This document shows positions 1 to 7,354 of a DNA stretch of 32,523 nucleotides, one piece after another. The DNA comes from Clostridia bacterium. GTDB lineage: Bacteria > Bacillota > Clostridia > Oscillospirales > Acutalibacteraceae. The stretch covers positions 1-32,523 of the forward strand of contig JAGBCU010000023.1 in NCBI GenBank assembly GCA_017937865.1, written 5' to 3'. Below the pieces are notes generated by a model that saw only the letters and a list, made by a program, of their open reading frames with translations, was not told where the DNA came from and did not search any database. A program made the position numbers and the translations under genes. The first letter of the stretch is position 1, and each line of letters begins with the position of its first letter.

Positions 1-31
1 GGTTTCACGACGTTCGAGGACTCACGTCGAG

Positions 32-149
32 AACTCTCCACCGCCCGAAAAACTTTATTTTAACAAAAAATCATTGGCACGAATTTTACTTTTTCTTAAA
101 AACAACAAAACCAAAGGCGGTCCCCCTCTCTTCGAAGAGAGGTACACCG
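32..149 (-). repeat. Dispersed hairpin repeat, left copy (split by AT-rich insert)
   Basis: Read on the minus strand, it starts with a hairpin module (149-117) with arms CCTCTCTT/AAGAGAGG and outer arms ACCG/CGGT. It ends with the block GGTGGAGAGTT at 42-32. The same two blocks, in the same order, recur at 5112-5178 on the plus strand. Here about 70 bases of AT-rich DNA separate them; in the right copy only about 23 bases do. The copy runs close to the window edge and may extend left. A short 6-bp inverted repeat (8-13 with 24-29) lies beside it. No coding potential is seen. The function is unknown, and a miniature mobile or REP-like element is one possibility. Confidence 0.6.
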
Positions 150-154
150 CCTTT
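113..154 (-). terminator. Likely terminator of the mannosidase-sialidase operon, formed by the repeat hairpin
   Basis: The minus-strand transcript leaving the sialidase gene meets a two-part stem: 9 bp (113-121 with 146-154), a symmetric 3x3 internal loop, then 8 bp (125-132 with 135-142) closed by a 2-base loop. On the minus strand it is followed by a T-rich stretch (GGTTTTGTTGTTTTT). That is the shape of an intrinsic terminator. It lies about 145 bases past the sialidase stop. On the plus strand the stem is followed by only four T. Confidence 0.6.
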
Positions 155-194
155 TAAAATTTGTTCTGTTAGTAAGTTAATTGCTCCCTATGAA

Positions 195-294
195 GCATCT
201 GGCATCTGGCATCTACATTTCGCACTTCGCATTCCGCACTTAACTTGCCATTTGCAATTTGCAACTTGGTGAAGCATCTGGCATCTGGCATCTA
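195..294. repeat. Heptad-periodic repeat tract
   Basis: The tract reads in 7-base units in one phase from 195 to 271: GCATCTG, GCATCTG, GCATCTA, CATTTCG, CACTTCG, CATTCCG, CACTTAA, CTTGCCA, TTTGCAA, TTTGCAA, CTTGGTG. After a 2-base slip come GCATCTG, GCATCTG, GCATCTA again (274-294). A 25-base stretch is repeated exactly at 191-215 and 270-294. Related units in inverse orientation (TGGCAAR) occur at 5008-5035. It resembles in style the short tandem heptamer repeats known from cyanobacteria. No coding or RNA gene role is apparent. Confidence 0.75.
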
Positions 295-297
295 AAT

Positions 298-1770
298 TTA
301 TTTTCTCGTCTTATTATAAATCTTCGATTTAATGCTATCAACAAGTGAAAGCTTGTTGCTTTCGGTTACCTTTAATTCGTCAAGTGAATAACCCTTTAAA
401 CTAAACTCTGCCTTGTCGCTTTCGTAAAGGTCAACTATGCTGCCGTCAGAAAGCTCCGTAATGCAAGAGTATACGTAAGAAAACGGGTTTAAGCTGTCGG
501 TAACCTTCTTGTTGTATTTCCATTCAACCTTGTTGCTTTCGTCATAAAGACCGATTTTTATTACGCCGAGCTTTCTTTTATTGGTTGAGGGACAAGCTAA
601 AATTATTGCATCCTTACCGTCTATTTTCTTGCTGTAATTTATAACTGAGAACATACAGTTTGAGCAGTAACCCAAAGCTTTATCAATAGTGTAGCTGCTC
701 CAGGTTTCACCGTAGTCGGTGGAGTCGGTATAGCTTATATAACCTGCAATATTTCTTGAATACATTCTTAAAACGCCGTTGTTAAGAAGAGCAAATTGAC
801 TTTCAGAGCTTTTACCTGCAAGACCTACCTGATTTGCTTTCTTTGAGCGTTTCCAGTTTTCACCGTCGTCAGTATAAATAACGCTTGTGTATTCTCTTGC
901 GTCATTGTTGTCGTAAACAGAGAATATAACTCTCTGCTTGCCGTCTTTTTCAATACAGATACCAACACCGGGAGAAAAGCCCGTAAAGCCTTTGGAGCCT
1001 ATTTCAAGGTTAAGGATTTTACCCTCAGACCAGCTTTCACCGTTATCAAAGCTTTTTCTTACCCAAAGGTAATAGGTGGGGTAAATTTTGATAGGTGCAT
1101 AAGCATAAAAGATATTTGCAATTACGTCGTTATCGTTCAAAGAGCCGTCTTTATTCATCTGCTTTATTAAAACGGGGGAGTATTCCTCGCCGTTTTTCTC
1201 ATAAATGTTATAGAACCTGTCTACAAAATAATTTTTGTAGCTTGAGTTATCGGAAAATCTTAAAACGGGGGCGAAGCCATCTTCATTGAAATTATCAACG
1301 TAATAAGGATAATGCTTTTTATCAAGGGTTGTGCTTTCTGCTTTTTCATGGCTTGTTTTGTCGCAAAGGGCAAGCTTCCCGTCAATATAGCCGTTACCCT
1401 TGCCGTATGTACCTGCACTCCAAAGTCCCATATACGCAGGACAAGCATCGCAAACGTGATAAACAACACCGTCTTTATCCTGACACATTGCAGAATCGCA
1501 AAAAGAAGCGGAGGTTGGTACCGCTTTTGTGTGGTCACAGTCTTCCATATCGTTGAAGTGATTAACCCAGACAACGTCGGACCAGGTTTGGCAGTTGTCG
1601 TCGGAATAACGTATAACAGTTTCAATGTTAGCGGGGTCGTCAGTACCGTTGCCGTATCTTATATCACCGCCTGCAATAACTCTGCCGTTTTTTAGAGTGA
1701 GTATTGAGGGAATACGAAACAGTTTGCTGTTTCCTGTACCCGCTGAATAAGGGTTTGTAAAATTAGTCAT
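298..1770 (-). CDS. Exo-alpha-sialidase (GH33-like), cytoplasmic
   Basis: A 490-residue sialidase-type beta-propeller, expected to release terminal sialic acid from glycoconjugates. Visible marks are the FRIP motif near residue 19 (arginine-triad Arg), the following GGDIRYG segment carrying the likely acid/base Asp, and four Asp-box repeats: SDDNCQTW, SFDNGESW, TDDGENW and STDYGETW. No signal peptide, lipobox or membrane segment is present, so it should act in the cytoplasm, which is unusual for GH33. The ATG is preceded by AAAGGTGAT at good spacing. It sits 31 bases after the alpha-mannosidase stop on the same strand, so the two are probably co-transcribed for trimming of imported sialylated, mannose-containing oligosaccharides. 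The exact glycan is inference; a sialidase-fold enzyme of other specificity is possible. Confidence 0.82.
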   Translation of the reverse strand: MTNFTNPYSAGTGNSKLFRIPSILTLKNGRVIAGGDIRYGNGTDDPANIETVIRYSDDNCQTWSDVVWVNHFNDMEDCDHTKAVPTSASFCDSAMCQDKDGVVYHVCDACPAYMGLWSAGTYGKGNGYIDGKLALCDKTSHEKAESTTLDKKHYPYYVDNFNEDGFAPVLRFSDNSSYKNYFVDRFYNIYEKNGEEYSPVLIKQMNKDGSLNDNDVIANIFYAYAPIKIYPTYYLWVRKSFDNGESWSEGKILNLEIGSKGFTGFSPGVGICIEKDGKQRVIFSVYDNNDAREYTSVIYTDDGENWKRSKKANQVGLAGKSSESQFALLNNGVLRMYSRNIAGYISYTDSTDYGETWSSYTIDKALGYCSNCMFSVINYSKKIDGKDAIILACPSTNKRKLGVIKIGLYDESNKVEWKYNKKVTDSLNPFSYVYSCITELSDGSIVDLYESDKAEFSLKGYSLDELKVTESNKLSLVDSIKSKIYNKTRK

Positions 1771-1801
1771 TTTTAATCACCTTTAATTTAATCAAATTTA
1801 A

Positions 1802-4800
1802 TCAAACAATTCTGAACGTCTTAACCTCAAAGGGTGTAACGTTGAAGGTAAGCTTGTTGCCGTTTGCAGTAATTTCTTTTTCGTCAACCTCCATAAGGTT
1901 ACATTCGTAAGCCTTTGTAAAGGGTAAGTTAATTGTAAGAGTTCTTTCACCGCGGACTCTTCTGCTCTGGTAAACTCTTACGATAATACCGTTACCGTCC
2001 TGAGCTTGTTTTACCGCATCAATAACAATGTCGTCATTGTCGCAATTAATATAGCTCTTGCTTTCGGGAAGTGAACCAACTTTTGCAGAAACGTGGATTG
2101 CGTTAAGAGGACAGTTAAGCGAGAATGCCTCTTTAACAGTACCGCCTGTCTGCCAGGTGCCACTATGGGGATAGTAAGAATAAGTAAATGAATGATAACC
2201 TAAATCGCCGTATCTGTCGGGTGTTGTGGGTGCACGAAGAAGAGTAATTCTCATTCTGTTATCAAGAATATCGTAGCCGTATTTGCAATCGTTGAGAATA
2301 CTTACACCGTAGTCGCCTTCGGAAAGGTCTGCCCATTTATGAGCACATTGCTCAAAGCGAGCCGCATCAAAGGATGAATTTCGGTGGGTGGGGCGTTTAA
2401 TTGCACCGTGAGCTGCTTCAAAGGTAGCTTCTGTGTTAAGCACGTTTACGTCGAAAGCGGCCTTCATAACCTTGTCGCGTTCCTGCCAGTCAACCTCTGT
2501 TTCAAAAATTAACTGTCTGCTGCCTGCGTAAAGGATAATATTCTGTGAAATAGTTGATTTGTTAAATTTTCTTACAACCTTAAGAACTGCTCTTACGGGT
2601 GAACATTCAGTAATTTCAACACTTTCTGCTTTTTCAAGCACCCATTTTTTCTTTTCGTAGTTTTGTTCAAGGTTCCAGGCAGTTTCGTGAATACATTTGT
2701 CAATAAAAATTGTAATCAAGTTACCCTTACCGTCAAGAGTTTCACGGTTGTTTTCTTTATCGAAAATTGAGGTAAGAATACCGTTTTCGTCATAAGTAAC
2801 CTTAAGTATTTCGTTTTCAATGATACCGTTGCCGATTTTTACGTTTTCTTTTGCTTCGGCGGTTTCCTCAAAAGCAAAGAATTTGTAGCCCATAGGCGGA
2901 ACCTTATCGGCAATAAACTCGGTGTATTCCTCACCGTCTTTCGTAAACGTTCTTGAAAGAGCACCAATCTTTTTATTGCCCTTGAATGTAACGGGTGCAG
3001 TAACCTCGTTTGAAATCATATTCCAAACAACAACACCGTCTTTTTCTGCGGTAATGTTTGCAGTAATACCCTCAAGTGCCGAGCAATAAATTTCGTTGCC
3101 CTCTTTTTCAAGCTTTGCAAAATCGGGTCGGCAATCCTCCATAGCCTCGTGGATAGAAGTGCCGGGAAGAATATCGTGGAACTGATTTTTGAGGAATAAA
3201 AGCCAAAGATTTTGTAATCTTTCAATATCGTAACCGCCACCGAAAACTCCTGCCATTTCGCAACGGCTTAAACGGAACTCATTTTTACGGTTGCCTTTTT
3301 TAATAAAGCCTTGGCTTGTGTATGTACCTCTGTGGTTTTCGTAGTAAAGCTCGTCGCAGTATGTGGGGAGCTCGTCTCGGATTTTCTCTGCTTCAGCAAA
3401 GAATTCCTGCGGATGACCCATTCTCGTTTTGGGAAGACCGGGGAAGTTTTTAAGACGTTTTGCGTTTTCTAACATTCTGTAGGTGCTTCCTCCGCCACCG
3501 TCACCGTAGCCGAACATACCGAAGCCTGTCTTTAAAACGTGTTTTAAATCGTTGTTAAATGAAGCATCGCAAACTTGTTTAGGGTCATAATGACCTTGGT
3601 AGTGAGAACGCTGATTTAAAGCGAGAATTTCAGAACCGTCAGAGCCCTTCCACTTGAAAAGTGTATGTGGGAAACGGTTAGTATCCTGATTAATAAGCTT
3701 TGTTGTAATAAAATATTTCATACCGCTCTTTTTGATAATCTGCGGTAAAGCGTATGAAAAGCCGAAGCAGTCGGGTAGCCAATATGTATCAGAAGAAACG
3801 CCGAATTCTTTGAGGAAAAATTCTCTTCCGTAAAGAAGCTGACGAATCATACTTTCGCCCGAAGCGATATTTGTATCACATTCAACCCAGGTGTTACCAA
3901 CGATATTCCATTGACCGTTTTTAACCTTTTCTTTGATTCTTTCGTAAAGCTCGGGGTAATTCTTTTTAATCATATCGTAGGCGATAGCCTGACTTTGTGT
4001 GAAAGTAAATTCGGGGTAAACGTCCATAAGAGCAAGGTTATTTGCGAATGTTCTTGCACTCTTTCTTTCTGTTTCCTGAACTCTCCAGAGCCAAGCAATA
4101 TCAATATGACTATGACCGTCAAAGATAACCTCTGAGGGTGCGGTGTATTCAATTTCTGCAAGCTTTTTATCAAAATGCTCACAAGCGATTGCAATAGATT
4201 TTCTTGTTTCATCCTCGGGGAAATCAAAGTCCACAAGGTGAAGAGAATCGTCAAGCACCTTATAAACGCTTTCTCTTATAAATTCATCTTTAATGCAGGG
4301 GAGAGCATCCCAGGCAGTAACGCAGTTAAGATAAAATTTTTCGCATATTTTATCAACAGCGGCAAAGCTTGCGAATTTGAGAGTGTATTCGCATTCTTTA
4401 GCGCCGTCCATTGCCATATCACAAAAGCCTGCCGAATCAACGCAAGCCTCAAGCTCAATTTCCATAGGCTCGCCGAAGGTGAGAAAATTCTCTGTGATAT
4501 TAACAGTTTCTCTTCCAACCCAACCGCTTTTTTCTCTTGATGAAACGGAGTTTGCAATTTTGCCGTTTATTCTTATGAGAATTTCACCGCCGAAATCAAG
4601 GTTAAGGTAAACCTTTTCACCCTTGAAGCTTTCGGGAAGAGTAACCTGTGTTTTGAAAATTCTTGCACAGTCGTAGCGTGCAAGCCAGTGGTCACCCAAT
4701 TTAAGAGTTTCTTTAGTTTCGGGGCGGAATTCGTGCTTACCCTCACCGAGATAATCACCGTCATAGGTTTCCCAAACGGGCATATCAACCTTTTCTTTAA

Positions 4801-4861
4801 CGCAGTATTTGTTTAACTGCTTGAGCATATCAAATAAAACCCCTTGTTTAGGTGTTTTCAT
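1802..4861 (-). CDS. Alpha-mannosidase (GH38), cytoplasmic
   Basis: A 1019-residue GH38 enzyme that hydrolyses alpha-mannosides using a zinc-assisted retaining mechanism. The catalytic domain carries HSHID at 250-254 (zinc ligands His and Asp), WLPDCFGFS with the likely nucleophile Asp364, and NQFHDILPG with a further zinc-ligand His. A beta-rich C-terminal half follows, as is usual for the family. I place the start at the ATG at 4861, because AGGAG sits about 8 bases upstream; an in-frame ATG 33 bases earlier lacks a good site. No signal peptide is seen. It is first in a two-gene unit with the sialidase and is read from an extended -10 promoter at 4904-4932. The substrate is probably N-glycan-derived mannose or mannosylglycerate-like sugars; this is not decidable from sequence. 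Confidence 0.9.
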   Translation of the reverse strand: MKTPKQGVLFDMLKQLNKYCVKEKVDMPVWETYDGDYLGEGKHEFRPETKETLKLGDHWLARYDCARIFKTQVTLPESFKGEKVYLNLDFGGEILIRINGKIANSVSSREKSGWVGRETVNITENFLTFGEPMEIELEACVDSAGFCDMAMDGAKECEYTLKFASFAAVDKICEKFYLNCVTAWDALPCIKDEFIRESVYKVLDDSLHLVDFDFPEDETRKSIAIACEHFDKKLAEIEYTAPSEVIFDGHSHIDIAWLWRVQETERKSARTFANNLALMDVYPEFTFTQSQAIAYDMIKKNYPELYERIKEKVKNGQWNIVGNTWVECDTNIASGESMIRQLLYGREFFLKEFGVSSDTYWLPDCFGFSYALPQIIKKSGMKYFITTKLINQDTNRFPHTLFKWKGSDGSEILALNQRSHYQGHYDPKQVCDASFNNDLKHVLKTGFGMFGYGDGGGGSTYRMLENAKRLKNFPGLPKTRMGHPQEFFAEAEKIRDELPTYCDELYYENHRGTYTSQGFIKKGNRKNEFRLSRCEMAGVFGGGYDIERLQNLWLLFLKNQFHDILPGTSIHEAMEDCRPDFAKLEKEGNEIYCSALEGITANITAEKDGVVVWNMISNEVTAPVTFKGNKKIGALSRTFTKDGEEYTEFIADKVPPMGYKFFAFEETAEAKENVKIGNGIIENEILKVTYDENGILTSIFDKENNRETLDGKGNLITIFIDKCIHETAWNLEQNYEKKKWVLEKAESVEITECSPVRAVLKVVRKFNKSTISQNIILYAGSRQLIFETEVDWQERDKVMKAAFDVNVLNTEATFEAAHGAIKRPTHRNSSFDAARFEQCAHKWADLSEGDYGVSILNDCKYGYDILDNRMRITLLRAPTTPDRYGDLGYHSFTYSYYPHSGTWQTGGTVKEAFSLNCPLNAIHVSAKVGSLPESKSYINCDNDDIVIDAVKQAQDGNGIIVRVYQSRRVRGERTLTINLPFTKAYECNLMEVDEKEITANGNKLTFNVTPFEVKTFRIV

Positions 4862-4903
4862 AATATCAACTCCTGATTTTACAAAGTTTTTCAATACACA
4901 ATA

Positions 4904-4932
4904 ATAATATCATATACACGAAAATCGGGCAA
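4904..4932 (-). promoter_or_regulatory. Promoter of mannosidase-sialidase operon
   Basis: On the minus strand: TTGCCC (4932-4927), a 17-base spacer, then TATTAT (4909-4904) preceded by TGA, giving an extended -10. It lies about 40 bases upstream of the mannosidase start codon. No clear operator is seen. Confidence 0.55.
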
Positions 4933-5007
4933 CAAAAGAATGCAAAAAACAAGGGTTAAAATATACCAAAAATTACCGCAATTAATTGTAGGTATTGATA
5001 AAATAAA

Positions 5008-5071
5008 TGGCAAATTGCAAGTGGCAAGTGGCAAATTAAGGATCTGCGACGCTATTATATAAGCTTCGCGG
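5008..5071 (+). repeat. Heptad-containing repeat, copy A
   Basis: Four 7-base units of the form TGGCAAR (5008-5035) are followed by a tail, GGATCTGCGACGCTATTATA then AAGCTTC. The whole unit recurs in diverged form at 5226-5277. The TGGCAA units are the complement of those at 244-264, so this copy faces the left tract in inverse orientation. Confidence 0.65.
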
Positions 5072-5111
5072 GGAGGAGATAACTTTATTAACAAATAATG
5101 AATTTATAAAT

Positions 5112-5178
5112 GCGGTGTACCTCTCTTGTGAAGAGAGGGGGACCGACACGTAGCAAGGCGGAGTGTTGGTGGAGAGTT
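5112..5178 (+). repeat. Dispersed hairpin repeat, right copy
   Basis: CGGT-GTA-CCTCTCTT, loop GTG, AAGAGAGG-GGG-ACCG (5113-5145) is followed 22 bases later by GGTGGAGAGTT (5168-5178). Both blocks match the left copy at 32-149 in inverse orientation. Unlike the left copy it has no T-run after the stem, so it is unlikely to be an efficient terminator. Confidence 0.65.
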
Positions 5179-5225
5179 ATAGTGCTGTAAGGCACGTATA
5201 ATAAAATTTTTTACCTATTTTTTTA

Positions 5226-5277
5226 TGACAAGTGGAAAACAGCAAATTTAGGAGCTGTAACGCTGTTATAAAGCTTC
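5226..5277 (+). repeat. Heptad-containing repeat, copy B (degenerate)
   Basis: The units TGACAAG, TGGAAAA and CAGCAAA are followed by TTTAGGAGCTGTAACGCTGT and AAGCTTC. This matches copy A at 5008-5071 unit by unit with substitutions and a small deletion. Confidence 0.55.
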
Positions 5278-5311
5278 TCAATGTCTGATTTGTAAATTCT
5301 TTTTACATTTA

Positions 5312-5340
5312 TTTACTTATAAGATTTTCTATGATATAAT
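5312..5340 (+). promoter_or_regulatory. Promoter of uvrBA
   Basis: TTTACT, a 17-base spacer and a perfect TATAAT (5335-5340), ending 48 bases before the uvrB start. I looked for a Gram-positive LexA (SOS) box here and did not see a convincing one. Confidence 0.6.
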
Positions 5341-5388
5341 ATACTATCAATCTGCGAATAATAACGATTAAGAAAGGAGCAAGAGTAT

Positions 5389-7350
5389 ATGGCGGATAAG
5401 TTTATTTTACATTCTGATTATAAGCCTACGGGCGATCAACCTGAAGCTATTGAAAAGCTTGTTGACGGTGTTAATAAAGGCTATATGGAGCAGACCCTTT
5501 TAGGTGTTACGGGTTCGGGTAAAACCTTTACTATGGCAAATGTTATTGAAAAGCTTAACCGACCTACCCTCGTTCTTGCTCACAATAAAACTCTTGCCGC
5601 ACAGCTTTGCTCGGAATTTAAAGAGTTTTTTCCTGAAAACGCGGTTGAGTATTTTGTTTCCTATTACGATTACTATCAACCCGAAGCGTATATCCCTACA
5701 ACTGATACTTACATTGAAAAAGACAGTGCCGTAAACGATGAAATCGATAAATTGCGTCACTCGGCAACTTCGGCACTTTCTGAAAGACGCGATGTAATTA
5801 TCGTTGCAAGTGTTTCCTGTATTTACACTCTCGGTGACCCGATTGACTATCGCAGTATGGTTATTTCACTTCGCACGGGTATGCAAAAGGACCGTGACGA
5901 GCTTATAGCAAAGCTTGTTGATATTCAGTATGAAAGAAATGATATAAGCTTTGTAAGAAATAAATTCAGAGTAAAAGGGGATACCGTTGAAATTTTCCCC
6001 GTTTATTCCTCTGATACCGCTTACAGAATTGAGTTTTTCGGTGATGAAATTGATAGGATTTCAGAGATAAATCCTCTTACGGGTGAGGTTAAATGCACCC
6101 GTAGTCACGTTGCGATTTACCCTGCATCCCATTACGTTGTTGAGCACGATAAAATGGAAAAAGCCCTTGAGAATATTTACAACGAGATGGAAGAAACCGT
6201 TGAGAAATTCAAATCAGAGGGTAAGCTTTTAGAGGCTCAAAGAATTCAGCAACGTACTCTTTACGATATAGAAATGCTTCGCGAAACGGGCTTTTGTAAG
6301 GGTATAGAAAACTATTCGAGAGTTATGTCGGGAAGGAAACCGGGTACTGCTCCCTTTACGCTTCTTGATTATTTCCCCGATGACTTTATTTTGTTCGTTG
6401 ATGAATCTCACGTTACTCTTCCACAAGTCAGAGGTATGTTCGGCGGTGACCGCTCAAGAAAAGAAAGCCTTGTTAATTTCGGCTTCCGTTTACCGTCGGC
6501 TTTTGATAACCGCCCGCTTAAATTTGATGAGTTTTACGGCAAAACTCATCAGAAGATTTTCGTTAGTGCAACCCCCGGTGACCTTGAAAAAGAAAAAAGC
6601 TCGCAAATCGCCGAGCAGGTTATTCGTCCTACGGGACTTCTTGACCCCGAAATCAGTGTAAGACCTACCGAGGGGCAGATTGATGACCTGATATCCGAAA
6701 TCAATATGAGGGTTGAGCGTGACGAAAGAGTTCTCGTTACAACTCTTACAAGGAAAATGGCAGAGGACCTTACCGATTATCTTACAAATTACGGAATCAA
6801 AGTCCGTTATATGCATTACGACGTTGATACAATTGAACGAATGGAGCTTATAAGAGATTTAAGATTGAAAGAGTTTGACGTGCTTGTAGGCATCAACCTT
6901 TTAAGAGAGGGGCTTGATATTCCCGAGGTTTCATTAGTAGCAATTTTAGATGCAGATAAAGAGGGCTTTTTACGAAGCGAAACCTCGCTTATACAGACTA
7001 TCGGCAGAGCCGCCCGTAACTCAAACGGTCAGGTAATTATGTACGCCGATACGGTAACGGGCTCAATGGAAAGAGCTATTACCGAAACCTATCGCAGACG
7101 TGAAAAGCAAATGAAATACAACGAAGAAAACGGAATAATCCCCGAAACAATCAAGAAAGACGTCAGGGATATTCTTGAAATAAGCTCAAAAGATAACGTT
7201 CAGGAAAAGATTGTAAAACGTAAGCTTTCTGCAAAGGAAAAGAATGAGCTTATTGAACGCCTTACAAAAGAAATGAAAGCGGCTGCAAAGCTTCTTGAAT
7301 TTGAACACGCCGCATATCTTCGTGATCAGATACAAAAATTAAAAGGATAA
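5389..7350 (+). CDS. uvrB: Excinuclease ABC subunit B, UvrB
   Basis: A 653-residue damage-verifying helicase of nucleotide excision repair, which takes damaged DNA from UvrA and recruits UvrC. Seen: N-terminal [11 protein letters not shown], Walker A GVTGSGKT at 39-46, the damage-probing beta-hairpin segment with [12 protein letters not shown], the DESHVT Walker B box, the helicase motif around QTIGRAARN, and a C-terminal UVR motif ([12 protein letters not shown]) that contacts UvrC. The length is typical. The ATG follows AAAGGAG by 9 bases. uvrA begins 4 bases after the stop, so the two form one unit. uvrC is not in the window. Confidence 0.98.
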   Translation: MADKFILHSDYKPTGDQPEAIEKLVDGVNKGYMEQTLLGVTGSGKTFTMANVIEKLNRPTLVLAHNKTLAAQLCSEFKEFFPENAVEYFVSYYDYYQPEAYIPTTDTYIEKDSAVNDEIDKLRHSATSALSERRDVIIVASVSCIYTLGDPIDYRSMVISLRTGMQKDRDELIAKLVDIQYERNDISFVRNKFRVKGDTVEIFPVYSSDTAYRIEFFGDEIDRISEINPLTGEVKCTRSHVAIYPASHYVVEHDKMEKALENIYNEMEETVEKFKSEGKLLEAQRIQQRTLYDIEMLRETGFCKGIENYSRVMSGRKPGTAPFTLLDYFPDDFILFVDESHVTLPQVRGMFGGDRSRKESLVNFGFRLPSAFDNRPLKFDEFYGKTHQKIFVSATPGDLEKEKSSQIAEQVIRPTGLLDPEISVRPTEGQIDDLISEINMRVERDERVLVTTLTRKMAEDLTDYLTNYGIKVRYMHYDVDTIERMELIRDLRLKEFDVLVGINLLREGLDIPEVSLVAILDADKEGFLRSETSLIQTIGRAARNSNGQVIMYADTVTGSMERAITETYRRREKQMKYNEENGIIPETIKKDVRDILEISSKDNVQEKIVKRKLSAKEKNELIERLTKEMKAAAKLLEFEHAAYLRDQIQKLKG

Positions 7351-7354
7351 AAGC

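Larger units (their letters stand above)
4862..5388. other. 527-base intergenic region with divergent promoters and three repeat blocks
   Basis: It separates the minus-strand mannosidase from plus-strand uvrB. It holds the mannosidase promoter, two diverged direct copies of a heptad-containing repeat (5008-5071 and 5226-5277), one hairpin repeat between them (5112-5178), and the uvrB promoter. Short open frames here have no ribosome binding site or recognisable product. I see no tRNA or structured RNA of a known family. Confidence 0.7.

Noticed and set aside
195..294. CRISPR array
   Set aside because: The units are 7 bases and contiguous, with no unique spacers, no 25-40 base repeats and no cas genes nearby.
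1771..1801. Short tandem AATTTAATCA repeat between mannosidase and sialidase
   Set aside because: Only two AT-rich units next to the ribosome binding site; probably chance.
4891..5094. Small hydrophobic open frame upstream of the mannosidase
   Set aside because: It covers the mannosidase promoter and repeat copy A, and has no ribosome binding site.
5112..5178. Terminator or tRNA-like structure
   Set aside because: The stem is not followed by a T-run, and no cloverleaf with TTC loop or CCA end can be folded from it.
5341..5388. LexA/SOS operator before uvrB
   Set aside because: A segment with CGAATAATAACG looked suggestive, but it is not a palindrome of the CGAAC-N4-GTTCG type.
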